From: JASLBX01 sp036374175 | Lineage (GTDB): Bacteria; Actinomycetota; Actinomycetes; Jiangellales; Jiangellaceae | Reading direction: 5' to 3' | DNA: 5,743 nt | NCBI GenBank assembly: GCA_036374175.1 | Contig: DASUUH010000041.1 | Span: forward strand, 1-5,743 | Shown: positions 5,329 through 5,743 of the stretch, in pieces | Layout: each line of letters opens with the position of its first letter | How positions within the stretch are numbered: the stretch's first letter is position 1 | Position numbers and translations under genes: made by a program | Notes under the pieces: model-generated | Seen by the model: only the letters and a program-made list of their open reading frames with translations | Databases searched by the model: none | What the model was told of the DNA's origin: nothing

Positions 5329-5365
5329 GGCTGATCGAGTCGTACCGGGCCGCTGCGCGGAGAAC

Positions 5366-5611
5366 TCATCGGTCGTCAGGGGTGATCTCGAGGATCACTC
5401 GCTGGAGAAGGACTCGGCGCGCCTGTTGCTCGTCGACGTGCCCCTCAGGCGTGAAGGTAGTGCCGAATCGCAGGGCACCGAAGCGGCGATGCGCGTGCCC
5501 ACCGACTGGAGCGGCCTGCTACGACACGGTGGTCACGAAGGCCTGGCGGCATCGACGAATAGACGACGAAGAGCAGGGGTCGCCGGGATCCGCCTCGGTG
5601 TGAGTAGCCAT
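5366..5611 (-). pseudogene. Small coding-like frame interrupted by an in-frame TAG
   Basis: ATG 5611 has GGAGGG about 7 bases upstream and opens MATHTEADPGDPCSSSSIRR, ending after 30 codons at TAG (5521-5519). The same frame then continues for 50 codons to TGA (5368-5366), including FGALRFGTTFTPEGHVDEQQ and ARRVLLQRVILEITPDDR, which look like genuine protein (strand, acidic turn, amphipathic helix, strand). Third-position GC is about 73 percent on both sides of the stop. No start codon directly follows the TAG. The simplest reading is one 80-codon gene broken by a nonsense change. Readthrough, a sequencing error or chance are alternatives. I do not recognise the family. It lies just upstream of the zinc importer leader on the same strand. 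Confidence 0.35.
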
Positions 5612-5671
5612 GCCGTCCGCCCTCCGCTACGACTCGACCTGCTCCTCGGCCCCGCGGGTAGGCAGGCGTCA

Positions 5672-5743
5672 TCAGGGCACAAGTCCCGGCGCACCGAAGA
5701 TCAGGTTGAGAATCTCCGCGCGCCAGTTCACGTCATGTTTGCG
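5672..5743 (-). CDS. C-terminal tail of an unidentified protein (partial)
   Basis: Of the three minus-strand frames, only this one is open from the window edge; it gives 23 residues and then TGA (5674-5672). The tail HDVNWRAEILNLIFGAPGL looks like real protein, with an amphipathic helix and a hydrophobic end, and third-position GC is about 74 percent. The family cannot be told from so little. It ends about 60 bp before the interrupted small frame, so the two may have been cotranscribed. Confidence 0.4.
   Translation of the reverse strand, partial: RKHDVNWRAEILNLIFGAPGLVP

Larger units (their letters stand above)
5219..5365. promoter_or_regulatory. Leader/promoter region of the zinc importer operon
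   Basis: This is about 150 bp upstream of the importer with no coding frame of quality. A TANNNT hexamer (TAACGT, minus strand, 5322-5317) could be a -10 box, but no good -35 is paired with it. No Zur-type palindrome (TGAAAATGATTTTCA-like) is present; the only A/T-rich piece, GCGAAAACA near 5305-5313, has no inverted partner. Two degenerate GGGAC-type palindromes are listed separately. Confidence 0.4.

Noticed and set aside
5382..5398. Inverted repeat GTGATC-TCGAG-GATCAC as a possible operator
   Set aside because: It falls within the coding-like end of the interrupted small frame, about 164 bp from the importer start, and matches no operator I know; kept only as a note.
5445..5672. 75-codon minus-strand frame whose ATG overlaps the upstream gene stop as TGATG
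   Set aside because: The overlap is attractive, but the product is Arg/Gly-rich, third positions are not GC-biased, and there is no Shine-Dalgarno. The frame starting at 5611 fits better.

Overview
The window is GC-rich, and all supported genes lie on the minus strand, so they read from high to low coordinates. Base composition, strong GGAGG-type ribosome binding sites, GTG use and protein sequence character suggest an actinobacterium. Mycobacteriales or Pseudonocardiales is a guess, not a demonstrated placement. No RNA gene, CRISPR array, insertion sequence or origin was seen.

Right side (about 5743 to 5255): the last 23 codons of an unidentified gene, then a small coding-like frame (5611 to 5366) with a good ribosome binding site but an in-frame TAG, then a leader of about 150 bp with two degenerate palindromes resembling DosR/DevR boxes. 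Centre-right (5218 to 2615): a complete zinc/manganese-type ABC importer. Its ATPase and its substrate-binding lipoprotein lie in one uninterrupted reading frame. A strong Shine-Dalgarno and a GTG codon sit exactly where the lipoprotein signal peptide begins. The ABC-3 permease follows 15 bp after the fused frame. Three histidines in the binding protein suggest zinc (Azt/Znu-like), but no clear Zur box was found.

Centre-left (2536 to 1574): a compact cluster of a small Cys/His plus coiled-coil protein, a universal stress protein overlapping it by 8 bp, and a 63-residue protein of unknown function. A further DosR-like palindrome lies about 82 bp upstream of the cluster. This suggests a stress or hypoxia cassette, but it is inferred from gene type and weak motif matches.

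Left side (1368 to 1): an ABC-2 type export pair, ATPase then permease, with a TGATG stop/start overlap. The permease runs out of the window after 146 codons. Between the stress cluster and this exporter (1369 to 1573) there is no intact gene, only a possible remnant of a small frame broken by TAA.

The most interesting point is the in-frame ATPase/substrate-binding-protein arrangement. If translated as one chain, the lipoprotein signal would become a membrane anchor linking a cytosolic ATPase to an extracytoplasmic metal-binding domain. Internal initiation would also release a conventional lipoprotein.
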